Assembly: GCA_900239685.1 (NCBI GenBank)
Contig: OENT01000103.1
Coordinates: 132,281 to 196,280 of the forward strand
Length of the DNA: 64,000 nucleotides
From: Rotaria macrura
Lineage: Eukaryota > Rotifera > Eurotatoria > Philodinida > Philodinidae
Direction: 5' to 3'
Below the pieces are notes generated by a model. It made no database searches and had not been told where the DNA came from. It worked only from the letters and a program-made list of their open reading frames with translations. Shown piece by piece: positions 11,466 through 24,000 of this stretch. Made by a program: the position numbers and the translations under genes. Every line of letters begins with the position of its first letter. The first letter of the stretch is position 1.

Positions 11466-14400
11466 TCACCGGTCATCATCAAATTGATCCATCATTGATC
11501 GAGATAGCTTCATAGCCGTTTGATTACGAATGAATTCTGTTGATTTAGATTTAACTAATGCTGAAAAATCAGCAAACGATGGTGAAGATTTGATTGAACG
11601 TGCACATGTTTTACAGACAGGCGCTAAACTATTACTGTACAAACCAGGCAAATGAATACCGCGTTCAATACAACGAGCACAAAAGTTCTCTCCACATCTC
11701 CAACAATTATACTAAAACAAAAAAAATTTGTATTGGTTGATGAGTAAAAAATTCTTTCAAGATAAATTATTCATTAAAGTAAATACATTGATTGATAGTC
11801 TACAAATATCAATACAAGGGGTCATCGTTATAAAGTACAAAAACTAACATGGACAAGTGTATGGTATTATGTTAATTTATAAACAAAGAAATAACTCAAA
11901 CTATAGTAGAACTACATAGTACCTTTTTCAGGACAGAAGTGTTTTTTTTTTGAGAATGATGAATTAAAAGTCATCTCCTCTTTGTTTGCAACGTGATATG
12001 TAAGACAAATATTTTTTTTCTGTATCTTAGAAAATCATTATTCAAGTTGTTTCTTAAAAAATAATACCACAATAAATCTCGTTTATAATGTAGAAAAGTT
12101 GTCCGATATCTAACTCACATACCTTGAAATATGTTTATTAGTTAATTTTGTCAATGTAACAATGTTTTATAACGTATGCTAATAGACGAAAGACAGAACT
12201 TCTCGAAAGAGCTTCTGAAATTAATACTTGTTGCACTTTATTTTATGTGCCTCTGTTGCTAATTATAGATATCCACTCCCTGAAGTCCTAAAGTATCCTT
12301 CCAGAAGAAGAAATCGAGATGAAACATTATAGTCAATGAACATCTAAAAGCGTTGGTAACGAATTCAATCTGAATGAAAAGTCATTAATGTATGGAATTA
12401 GAGTTTTCTCTCTTATCTTTTCACATACTTTTCGTTGTGCAGAATCGAATGGCAATGAACAAGCACAATGAACAGGTGTATGGTATGAACGCCAATCCAG
12501 TGCTATTGAATTAAGTTCAAGTGCAATGCGTTCTATTGTTGGCATGTCATTTGCATCGATACTTGATTGATGTTGAAGTATAAATGGTGATAAAGGTGCT
12601 TTTCCATGTGGAGAATAATCCCCACTAAAGCCACTTTCAACATCCGATGATGATAACGTTGTCGGTGGTTGAAGTATAGTATATAATTTTGATGATATCG
12701 AATCTGTTATTCGTGTTGGACATAATTCAGATTCACTTAATCCGCTGTCAAATTCAGGAAGAGCTATTTTCTTATGCTGATTACTCTTATCGACATCATC
12801 ATCATCAACATCTTCATTTGATGTTGTCGTCGTTGTTGTTGTTGTAGTTGTTGTACTACTACTTTTTGTTGTTGTTGCTGCTGCTGTAATGATCGTACGA
12901 TCACTATCATGCATTAAATGGAGTTCACGAATACGCTAACATGGATTAAAAAAGAATAACAATACATATTTTCATGTATAAAGTCACGATCGTTTCGAAT
13001 TTTTCTACCTTTTCTAATAATCGTGCATGATCATTTAGTGACAATGTATGATCAACAAGACGTGTTAATGTATTTGATATATTTTCTTTTGGTAATAGAG
13101 CACTATCGAAACGGTGATACATGCACAACCAAAATCTTACATATAGACAGACATTTCAAATTTCAAATAAAACTTTTGCACAGTTCTCATACTTAAGTGT
13201 TTGAGGATTAATCGTTGGGATAAGAACTTCACTTGCATAAGATGATTGTGGACGAAATAAGGGATTTTTGAAGTCATTGACATTTTGTAAAATATGATTC
13301 CAAAATGAGTATGTTCGTTCTTTAACACTAAAAAGATAGAAAAGGAAGAACTTTCTGTTCTTTTAAATCTCCGACATTAAAAAGACGATCTTTTACCCCA
13401 GATCAAGTCGATCTTTTTCACAATTGCCAATAAAATTTCCATATTGACAGGAATGTGAATGATCATGTAATGTTATTAGAAAACGTTCATTAAATTCAAA
13501 TGCTGTTGGGTATATTTGACTCAATTGCCAAACAGATTCAATAAACTAAAATGAAATGTTTTTGTTATTTTAGTGATACAAAAGAATAATTTCAAGTAGA
13601 ACCTGAAGAAAAATCGGTGATTGTTCTTTACTATCACTTGTTGTTGTATGTCCACAACGATCAGAAAATTTATGACCAAATGAAAGCCATTCCTTTTCAA
13701 TTAACATCTAGATAAAAAAAAAAGGAAACAGATGTGTTTTTAGGACAAAGGAAAAGACAAAATATTATTTTACTCGAAAACCATGTATAGACCGATAATA
13801 TGAACAAAGAAGTAGTGACGATAATGAACAACATTGGGCTGTTCGATCCCATCCATCAGAACAATGAACAAGAACATTTTTCTTTTCGACTTCAATAGCC
13901 TTGAAAAAAAATAATAACAACAAACATTATCTTAATTATATTTAAAATTTTCATTTTCCTGTTTTCTTACTCGAGCAATAAATATAGCTGCATCTAACAC
14001 CGACTTAATATGTTGCAACCATGATGAATTGTCAAGAGCATTTAAATATTGATTCATTGTTGGATTTCTCATTTCACACACTAAGAAAACAAAATTCATT
14101 CAATTACATTTTTAACAATAAGAATTCTATTCGAATTCACTATGTGTGTGTGTGTATGTTTTAATTACTTTCAAGTAATTTCAGCAGACTACTTCGCATA
14201 ATATGAATGTTTTCAATGGGACAAAATTTAAATTGAATATTTGAATAATAATCTTCATTTTCATAGCCTTTACCTGCTGCACGATTTGCTACAGCATTTA
14301 TCTATAGAAAAACAAAGAAACAGATTTTGCAAATATGTTGTGTTAGCAAAAGAATAAATGAATGTGTTAGTCAACATGATAACATGGAATATATTTTAAG

Positions 14401-16042
14401 TACCTATATAGTTATTCATGTGAAGATCTCGTTGAGAAAAATTTGTATTGCTTTTATGAATAGTTTCGTCGCTGAGAAAAAGAGAAAGACAAATCGAACT
14501 ATTTATCTATCTATATATGTATGAAGCTCTTGGGCTTTGCAACTAACATTGTCAAGTCTGTCGAATAGCTTAATTTAGATTATTTTGTCTTGATTCAAGT
14601 GCCGATGAATCCCATTAATTTAATTTTTATGAATAATCATTATGTCGTCTTTATTCTACTGTAATTATATTATAATATTGAGTTTCGAGATTCCTAACAA
14701 TGCATGGTTATTTGACTGTTCAGTGCATTGTAAACTAAAAGGAACATTCTAGATCATTAAAAAAAGAAAGAAAGGAGAAAAAGTCGTGTTCATAAAGTGA
14801 TTTCTGAGAAGCGGAACTGATTCAAATAAGATATGTCACGTACATGGTGAATCTGAATAAAATAGATTAAAGAAAAAAAACGTTTTAAATCAAATAAACA
14901 GTATTCTAATGAAAAAAGTATCCATTTGCGGTGTCTGCTTTAGACAGAAGATCTGTAGATACTAGTTTATTCTATGTAACTATATTTTTTTACGATTATT
15001 TTCTTACACGAGGTCGTGTATCAATAATATACATTGTAGTTGAATGTGGATTTGTTTTTAGTATAGATTGAAGCAGTTGTTCATCTTCTTGACAGCGTGC
15101 ACTAAAACCAGATAATGGTTGTGAACAACGAGTTATTGATGCCTAATAATTAATTTTGAAAATAAAGAACAACAGTAATATTCGTTCGCTTTACTTACTC
15201 CATTCGAATGTAAATATGTAAGAACAGGTAATCGACCGCGACTACGAAATTTCGAACTACCAAATAGCATAGCTTTCGTTGTCAATGTTGGTACATAAAT
15301 TAATGGTGGATATGTATCACACATATCGAAATTGCTATTTCCATCTTCAATTTTCCAATCTGCATTGGGTACACCCATTCTCATATATTCTGTAGCTAAT
15401 AAAAATGGATCCCAAATTTTTTCGAGATAAGTTGGTGCTTGGTAGAGAAAGCAATAAAGTTTTTCATAGGAATCTAAAACATAAGAATAATCAAATATAT
15501 ATTAATGGATGATCTAAATGTGTGTGTGTGTGTGTGTGTTCAGTTTTCTCTACTACCTGGCTTTAGTTGATTTAACGTAGCATATAAATCAGCACAATCA
15601 CGTTCTTTTGGAATTGTAAATTCTGCTGAAAGAAAATGTTTTGTTCGAACACGCAGAGGACATCCATGTTGTGTTGTCGGTAATTTGTCAACAGATGATA
15701 TCAGAGAATGAAGAATCTAGAAAATGAACGTTTATTATTTCAACGCTTTAATTTCATTGAATTTTACCCAAGTTTCACGTTTGCCTTCTGGATCAATGAA
15801 AATCAGATGTGTCGAAGTCAAATAGATTGTGCCTTGTCATATAAAAGAAAAATGAGAATTTTTCAAGAAACTTACTAATAGTTATAATTATCTTTACCAA
15901 TTATATGTTGTCGAGTATTGAAACGATCTGCCAAACGAACATTCTCCACCTATTAAAAACAACAGACTGATAATGCTTATTTCAAATGCAAATAAAATTC
16001 CAATATCACTTTTCTTACTGCTTTCTTTCGATTTTTACCCAT
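11466..16042 (-). CDS. MTMR6: Myotubularin-related phosphoinositide 3-phosphatase (MTMR6/7/8 type) with FYVE-like zinc finger
   Basis: Fifteen exons on the minus strand join in frame to 782 aa: 16042-16019, 15949-15898, 15832-15768, 15716-15557, 15473-15199, 15142-15008, 14301-14169, 14080-13971, 13899-13774, 13707-13603, 13545-13397, 13327-13193, 13135-13009, 12935-12429, 11711-11466. Residues 9-105 form a PH-GRAM domain ([25 protein letters not shown]). The phosphatase domain follows ([57 protein letters not shown]). The active site CSDGWDR lies at 331-337 with Cys and Arg intact, so the enzyme should be catalytically competent on PI3P/PI(3,5)P2 at endosomes. [16 protein letters not shown] and [16 protein letters not shown] match MTMR6/7/8 best. 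A Thr/Ser/Asp-rich linker (about 550-580) precedes a C-terminal FYVE-like finger (680-737) not found in vertebrate MTMR6/7/8. The start ATG is the only one in exon 1. Co-orthology to MTMR6, 7 or 8 is not resolved. Confidence 0.93.
15519..15539. repeat. (TG)n microsatellite in a myotubularin intron
   Basis: About ten uninterrupted TG dinucleotides inside the intron between the GRAM exon and the next phosphatase exon. Confidence 0.9.
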
Positions 16043-19000
16043 GGGTTTTTTCTATTTAAGGAGAATAGCAATTGAAAATATTCTATACTAGCAACCTCAT
16101 GAGAACAGAAACGTCTAATACGATTACATTATGTTGAGTTGACGATTTCTCTTCTTTTTCTTTCTTCATTTCCATCATGAACACACAGAAAATAACTGAA
16201 ATACTAATAACGAATAGTAATGAACTCCCTTTTTCTATTCAGCTTTTCTCATTCTGAGTACGAGCTAATTATATCTTATTAGGTATATTTTCTTATGCAG
16301 TACTCGCATTCATATCATTCTAACATAATCACCTGTTGTATCATAAATTTTTATGTTTTTGATTTGCATCAATTAAAAAAAAACGTATAAAAATAAAACG
16401 AGCATAAATTATGCTAACCGGTATATATTCGAATGTAGCATGTCAAGAGTTTTCAAGGAACATAATAAGATTCAACAAATTTTGTTTCTTTTTTCTTCTT
16501 TCTCTGTTTGCTTATACCCCTTGAGTAAACAAATTAGATACATATTTTTAATGGAAATCTTTATCTTCTTTTTCTGCTTCTGTTTGTTCCTTTTCTTCTG
16601 CTTCTTGTTGAATATAATATTATCTATTCATCTGTTTTTTTAATCTTGTTTTTTTTTTGTTATTTTACCTTGAGATGAGCGGTGGAAGAAAGAAAAGCTT
16701 TTAGTTGATCGAGTTTTGATGATATTTGTTTGAAAACTTCACTGAATAAATGACGATTCATCGATGAAACGATAAGAATAACCATGAACGAACGATAGAC
16801 GTTGGTTGTATTGTTTGAAGAGAGGAGGGAGAAAGCTGCCAAGATTGGTCTCTCTTCTCGATTCTTTTCTGATCGATTTTCTTCTTCTTTTTTTCTTTTA
16901 CTGCTCTTTCCCTGCTCTCATCTTCGAATAGCGCATAGTATATAATGCATTTGATTTGAACTCTAGCGTGTTGTTAGACGTTCTCGCATGTTTTATACTG
17001 AAATACACGGGAATGGACCGCTAACAGTTACTAGAAGAAACAAGAGAGAGCAAAGGAGGGAAAAGGAGAAAGAAAAAGAGATAGATTTTGTCGACTTAAA
17101 GCTACGGCAAGTGTTTATGCTTGACTACATGAGTGCTCGTTTCTATCGTATGTTTGCATGTGAGTACATAAGCATAAGACTGAGATTTACGCTTGTTACA
17201 TTTGCTCATTAGCAAGATAGGAGAGGAAAAAAGAACGAGATATTAAAGATGATAGTTAAGGGAAGGAAAAAAAGCTTGGTGCCACGACATGAAAAATGAA
17301 GGAATTCATTTATGTTAATTATACACGTATAAAAGTATTTCAATAAAAAATGAGACAATAAAATAAAGTGGTCAATTATATTACTGATTATTTTATGAAC
17401 ACTTACCATGCGTAACGCTGCTAAACTAGCCGTAAGATTCATCACTTTTGTTATTGTCCAAGAAAAGAAAAGTAAAGGTTGATTTTGATCAAATATAATG
17501 GAAACAGTAAAAGAAAAAAAAACCTACACACATGAATCATCGTTTACTATTTTACTAGCTAATCAAACAAGGAATTTTAATCGAATGAATCATGAATGAA
17601 TTTTATTAAAATTATTCATTTTATGCACGATAAGAATAGTTAAATGTCGTTCATTTATCCTTAGACAAGGTCGAATAGTTTTCCTAGAGATGTCACTTCT
17701 AGTCAGAGACATATCGTTTGTATACAGTAACACAAAACCTTAAGTCTACAACAGGAAGTTTTTCGGAAAAATAAACCTAGGAGCATTAATCTTTCCTGTT
17801 ATTTGCATTGTTCTTTCACTATTTTATTTTCTATCAATCAACTAACTTCTTTTTTGACTATTCAAGATAATGAGTCGATGAAAATAAATTCCGTTAAAAA
17901 CAAAAACAAAAACAAATCATTATTCTTATTCTTACTACTAGCATTATTATTCAATTTCGACTAGTAATAAATATCAAATCAAAATAATAATCTTACCTTT
18001 GCATCGTCGAGTATTCGTATGTCATGAGTATCGAATTTTGGCCAGAAATAGGCAAGCATTCAATTAGAATGATGCACCATCTCAAAAGAAAGAATTATGT
18101 GTGCGATGCAATGATGTTAAACACCATCATAAGCGTTGCACATTTCGTCAGATTCTAAACGAAATCTGTCATCGTTCTAAAAGAATGACATACATACATA
18201 TATATATATATATGTCAGTAGTTAGCTTGAGAGATAGATAGATAGATATAGATTATGAGTACGGATTAAAGAAAAGTAGAAGCATGGAAAAGAATGGCCA
18301 AACCAGATACGAGTAGAATGAAAAGAGAATATATAAGTCTAATTTTTATAAGCAAAGTATTCACCTAAGAAGTATTGCATCCGATCAATTTCAAGATTTT
18401 CTCAATATGAATCTATTCTGAAAGAAATAGATCACGATTTTTTCTCTCGATCGAGAATACAGCTACGAGCATTAACAACAACAATAGTAATAATAATTAT
18501 AGTAGTAATAACAACAAATGTGTGAGTGAAGACCAACGCGTTCAACCGTTTTCTCACCCGCTTGATGCGATGACGAGTAGTTCGAAGAACTAATGAAAAA
18601 GAGAAAAATGAATAATCTTACTACGTTTTTTTTTGTTCTTTTCCGCACTATTCTTGCTCGTCGATATGTGCGTGTGCATCAAACGGGGTGGGAGGTTCGA
18701 CAGAGAATTCCCATTGTCGGTAGTCGGATGGAAAAAAAGAGGCAGGCATGCTCACTCTAACCAAGGTTTAGGACGCATATTCACTTAAAAACAACGAAGG
18801 ATGAACGGTCTTGCATGCATAAAAAGAAAAAGGCTGACACAAAACTTCCATAGTACTATTATTATGATTATTTTATTTATTAGTAGTCTAATTCATCGAT
18901 GTTATTTACTTCTGTTTTCCATGAAATACGATATTTATTTTTGAAAAGAAAATAATCCAGAAAATAGAACATATTTGAAAATATCTATAATCGATGCATT

Positions 19001-20785
19001 CTTTGCTTTCTCTTATTCTCTAAATGTCTCATCATACATATATGCGTCAACAATTTTACAATGCTTTTTGTATTCAATTTGATAGATTTTTTGGTATTTT
19101 CTTAGATTCGACCACACACATGACACTATGATTCAATTAAAGAGAATTGAATTATTCATCCGTTCGTCTTACTTCATAAATCCATCTGACTATCTACTCT
19201 AAATAGTGTCACTAACTTGTTGAACTACATCAACAGGATATTATCTCAAGTATACTTTTCTCTATTACGCCTAGATAAGTGAAAGACAGTCGTTTTTTTC
19301 TTTCTTTCTTTCTTGGCTTACTAGCTAGTCATTTTCTGTTATGATAGTTTCTTTTTCTAAAAATAAAAAAAAAAATATATATATATATATCTGTTCGCTA
19401 ATTTTGTATAAAAGGAATATATACAAATCTTTCAATGCATTAAATCAATCTTGTATGGAGCAACAGATGTGTACTATCATATCCATCAATAGTACAAATC
19501 ATGTTACGAGTAACAAAACGACTTGTCAGCATTAGTAAAAACAACAGTATAAAAGAAGCAAGACTAGCATATAGAATGTTGATAAAAAACAAACGACTTG
19601 TTACAGCAAATAAAGAATGACTTTTAGAGAAAAGAAGAGAAAGAGGAAAAAAATATATAGCATAGAAATGACATTCTATTACAAACATAAAAGTATGCTT
19701 ATCTGCGTACAGTCAATTGACATGACAACTTGAAGAAAGAAAAAATTCATGATGATTTATAACGATGTCTAGAATTGACGCTAGATCTTTTTCCTATGCA
19801 TACACACGAACGTATATATATCCACTCTATCGGCAAATCGATTATGAAATATAAAAGATTGATAATAATCATGAATACTCATGAATGAGTATCACAACAT
19901 TTTTTCTATGAATGTTCATTTTGCTATTGCAGATAGATCGTAATTATTGAAGAAACAATAACGTATTCTATTTGAATGGATTTAAGAAATGCTTTTGATT
20001 TTTTTTGTTGTATTCGATGGTATCAGTATGATCACCGTGAAGTGTTGATCTTTTCTCATATATGTTCTAAAAATGAAAGTTTCTTTGTTTTTATTATTGA
20101 GATCATCTCACATACAGTGTTATTTGAATATCTAATAAAGCATGAAATATTGTTTATAAATAGAATTAGATCGAATCTAACTTCATTAATGGAAAAGATG
20201 AAGTACTTATGTTCCTTCAAGTTCACGTTGTTGTCATCAAAAGAAGATAAGTCAATCGAGATTAAAAAACTACAAAAAATACTTTCTTGTTTTTATTTAA
20301 CATAGTTGATGTACGTGTATTGTAATCTGCCATTCACAAATTCTACTTGTCAGATGAAGTAAATTAGGGAATAGTGTATTTTTATAATTAAATTTAATAC
20401 GCCCCCCCCCCACCATGCCTTCCCAAAAAATAAGTTTATCGTCCTAGAATGACATTTATTTGAGTAGAATGTAAAACTTTTTTTGTTCTTCTTTTGTTGT
20501 TTCTACTTTATACATCGTCTAATTAGTTTGTTCTCGCCCCATTCTAATAGATCGGAGGAGGAGTTTTTATGTTTACATAATGTGAATAGTAGTAGATCTC
20601 TTTCTCTCCCTCTCTCGCGTTCGTATTATGTTTTACTCCCAATCATCAAGTCGAGGTAAACTATATATGCAAGCGGGTTTTTTTTATTCTTTTTCTTCTT
20701 TTGGTTGTTTACAAATGGATCTAATCATTGTCGTTGTCTTTATCGTCGTGCTATACGTTTCCTGTTCTTTTACTGAATGCATTGT

Positions 20786-20820
<35 letters not shown>

Positions 20821-21063
20821 CGACTCGAATGTAACGAAACATAGAGGTAGAAAGAGAGAGAGAGACAACAAATTTTTGTTACCTAGTTTTAATCCGACAA
20901 ACCTTTTACTTCTCTCCCTCACACACATACATACACACAAACTATCTCTCTCTCTCTCTCTCTCTCTCTACTTTGCTCAACAATCACACAATGAGCTTCT
21001 TTTTTTTCTTCATTGTGTACACCATTACGTCAGTAGTAAATCTCTAAGACTAAGTATACAACA
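16043..21063. other. Divergent intergenic region between myotubularin and chitin synthase
   Basis: Five kb with no supported exon. It should contain both promoters and any 5' untranslated exons of the two divergent genes. There are many pyrimidine/purine-rich runs, TA microsatellites near 18200 and 19375, and a C tract at 20402-20411. Long TC tracts sit in the last 280 bases before the chitin synthase ATG. Short open frames here are low-complexity and were not accepted. Confidence 0.5.
20790..20969. repeat. Two (TC)n tracts upstream of chitin synthase
   Basis: Uninterrupted TC runs at about 20790-20818 and 20944-20969, with a (GA) run between them near 20860. On the other strand they are GAGA tracts. 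In animals GAGA tracts can bind GAGA-type factors and are common near promoters. They might equally be polypyrimidine tracts of a 5' UTR intron. Confidence 0.6.
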
Positions 21064-24000
21064 ATGCCCTATGGTGATGGCATTTTGGAATCACCAGCTG
21101 ATCGTTATGGAAAAACAACATTATGTATGCGTAATGCAAAACGTTTATTTAAATGTGCTGCTTATGTGGTCTATTTCGTTGGTGTATTGGTTTTCGCCGT
21201 TGCCAGTAAAGGTTCTTTTCTGCTTATGACACAAAGTTTAGGAAATCGATTACAAGTCTGTATTGATAATTATTTAAAAAACAAAAATAATTTAACTATT
21301 GAATGATTTCGTACTAGGAAAAACAATATGCAAGTCGATGGTCATTTATGTTAGTTGCTACAATATGTGTTCCATATGTATTTCTCTTTCTCGAAGCACT
21401 TGCAAAAAGTCTTTTTCGTAATCGACGTGGACCAGTTTTTTCAGATTTAATTACAGTAAAGAAAAACACTTATATATATATATATATGTGTGTATATACA
21501 TAGCGTCCAATCTTAGAAATTCATCTATAGTTCAGTTGCCATTCTCAGTTCGGGATGTGTTCAGTATCGAATCGATAAAGCCTATGAATATATTTTCTGT
21601 TCGTTTTAAAGGGTAATAGAGGTTTTAATAAAAGTTAATACATTCGATCCGACAATAGACGTAATATCAGTTTGGACGCAAATATATATATATATATATA
21701 TATAGCATTAAGTTACTATGAAATAATTTGTCTTCTTTAGATCTTTGCTCTGGAGAGTATTCATACATTCGGTGTTTGTTTACTCGTATTTCGTGTTCTA
21801 CCGAGTTGTGATGTTATACGTGGTCTTTTATTAATGAATGCTGTTTGTACAATTCCAGCATTTTGTAAATTAACATTATCAAAAAGTAATTCACGGCCAA
21901 TGTTACGTTTTTTAACATCATTTATTGATTTGGCTGCACTTGTTGCACAATGTTCAGTGTATTTTATTGTAACAAGTACACAATACACAGCTTTTCTGAC
22001 GAAACCATTACTAACGACAACAACACAAACAGCATCTATGGGTGATTCATTATCGTCGGATACATTCGATACAATAAATACAGCTATGGGTAATGCAATG
22101 AAATCAACAACAGACACACTCGGAAACGTACAAATACGTTTTGGTTGGGAAGCGCCTGTTGCATTAGTTTGTGTATCTATTGTATGGTGGGAAAATTATG
22201 TTGATCGAGATATTAAATTTGGCAAACTAAGTATACCATTGGGAACATATAAAAGGCATTTACAATCTGTAAGATCAAAAGCTAATATAGGTGCATCAAT
22301 ATGGAAAATAGCTCTTACAGTTGCATTTAGTTATCTTTTATTACCACGTGATCGTTTCGAAAATGTATTTGTATCATTCAATAGTAATCCAATGAATCCT
22401 ATATCGAATGAACCATCATTACATGCAGGTTCAGAATTAAATAATTTTGATGCTGGCTCATTATCAAATCAATTTGACATGAATAATAATGATTTACCAG
22501 TCAGACATAAACGTCAAATGCCATTATTTCCTTCTGAGGATAATAATACAGTTGTAGGTAAAATTGGTGGTACTAATGCAGAACAAATAGCTTTATTTCC
22601 GGGTAATGATGATGATTCAAGTGTGTCGGCAGCTGATCCATTTGATTTTCAACCGGATAGAGTATGTAGGATGTAGCACTGATAAAAATCATGAATTTTC
22701 TTTTCTTTTTTTTTTTAGGAAAAAACAATCGATGATTATTGGCATTCTATAGGACCATTCGTGCCCATGATCATACACTTCTTTTCTACAGGCCTTTGTT
22801 ATTATTTTTCGAAATCAGCATGTAAAATGCAAATGCAACGTGTTGCATTTGCTGTACCATTGACATTAGCAACACCGGTTACATTAGCCATACTGATAGG
22901 TTTATGTCAATGGAAAACAGATCAGATTGTTTTCATACGTGAAATAATGTATTGGGAATGTAGTGAAAGTCTAAGTACAGCACGAATTACATGGCACATT
23001 ATAGTTGGTTTGGGTCTTTGGTATTTATCACAATTATGGATAACATCGCATGTATGGTTTCCTGAAAATAAACGTTTAGCTACAACCGAAACGTAAAGAG
23101 ATACATAACCACTATGTTCTAATCTTTATCCGAGGTTCTTTGTTTAGATTGTTTGTTCTTCCGCAATATGATAGTTCATTGATTGAACAATCACTTCTAT
23201 TAAATCGACGTCGTAATGAGCCGGAACATCAACAAATTAAATTAAAAGAACATTTTGAAGATCTAGACATTATTGATGGAATGGCTGCATTTTGTAAGTG
23301 ACTTTCAATTTTCTTTTCGGTTTTTTTTATTTGTCTTGACATAATACATGACGTATGTCATAAGACTATTGTATGATAGAAAGATATTTACACATAATCT
23401 GCTTTACGTGTGCATTTGTGTGTATGATCGTCTAATTTGTAGAAAGGAAAGAAAAAGAAAGATGATGGCCTTTTTGATTGAATGTCTGGACAAATATTAA
23501 AACTATGATGAGAAAATAGTAGATATTACATAAATAATCAACGAACATGAATGAAATATTTAAGTTTAACTTTTGTTTTATTTTCATAGCTGACGATGAA
23601 AAGTTAGAAAATAATACAAAAATTTATTTATGTGGAACACTATGGCATGAAACAATTGGAGAAATGATTCTTATGCTTAAATCGATAATGAGGTAAGGTG
23701 TTGGAGATCCTGAATTTTGTTTTTCATTTTTGAACTGGACTTAATATTTAATTATTCCTTTTTTTTTATATAGAATGGATATTGATCAGAGTGCAAGACG
23801 ACAAGCAAGAGATGAATTTCAAGTGATTGATCCGGATTATTATGATATGGAAGGTGCGTAAAGTTTTAATAGCGAAGAAAAGAAACAAGTGCAAAATTTT
23901 AGAGTATAGATGTTTCGATTTTCAATGCTTAACAAATTTTCAATAGATTCAATGTTTACATGTCTATTTTTGAACAAATAAAATAATAATGAGATTAATA

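Noticed and set aside
20628-21229. Open frames over the TC tracts before chitin synthase
   Set aside because: Driven by the dinucleotide repeat (Leu-Ser runs) and they overlap the chitin synthase start in another frame.
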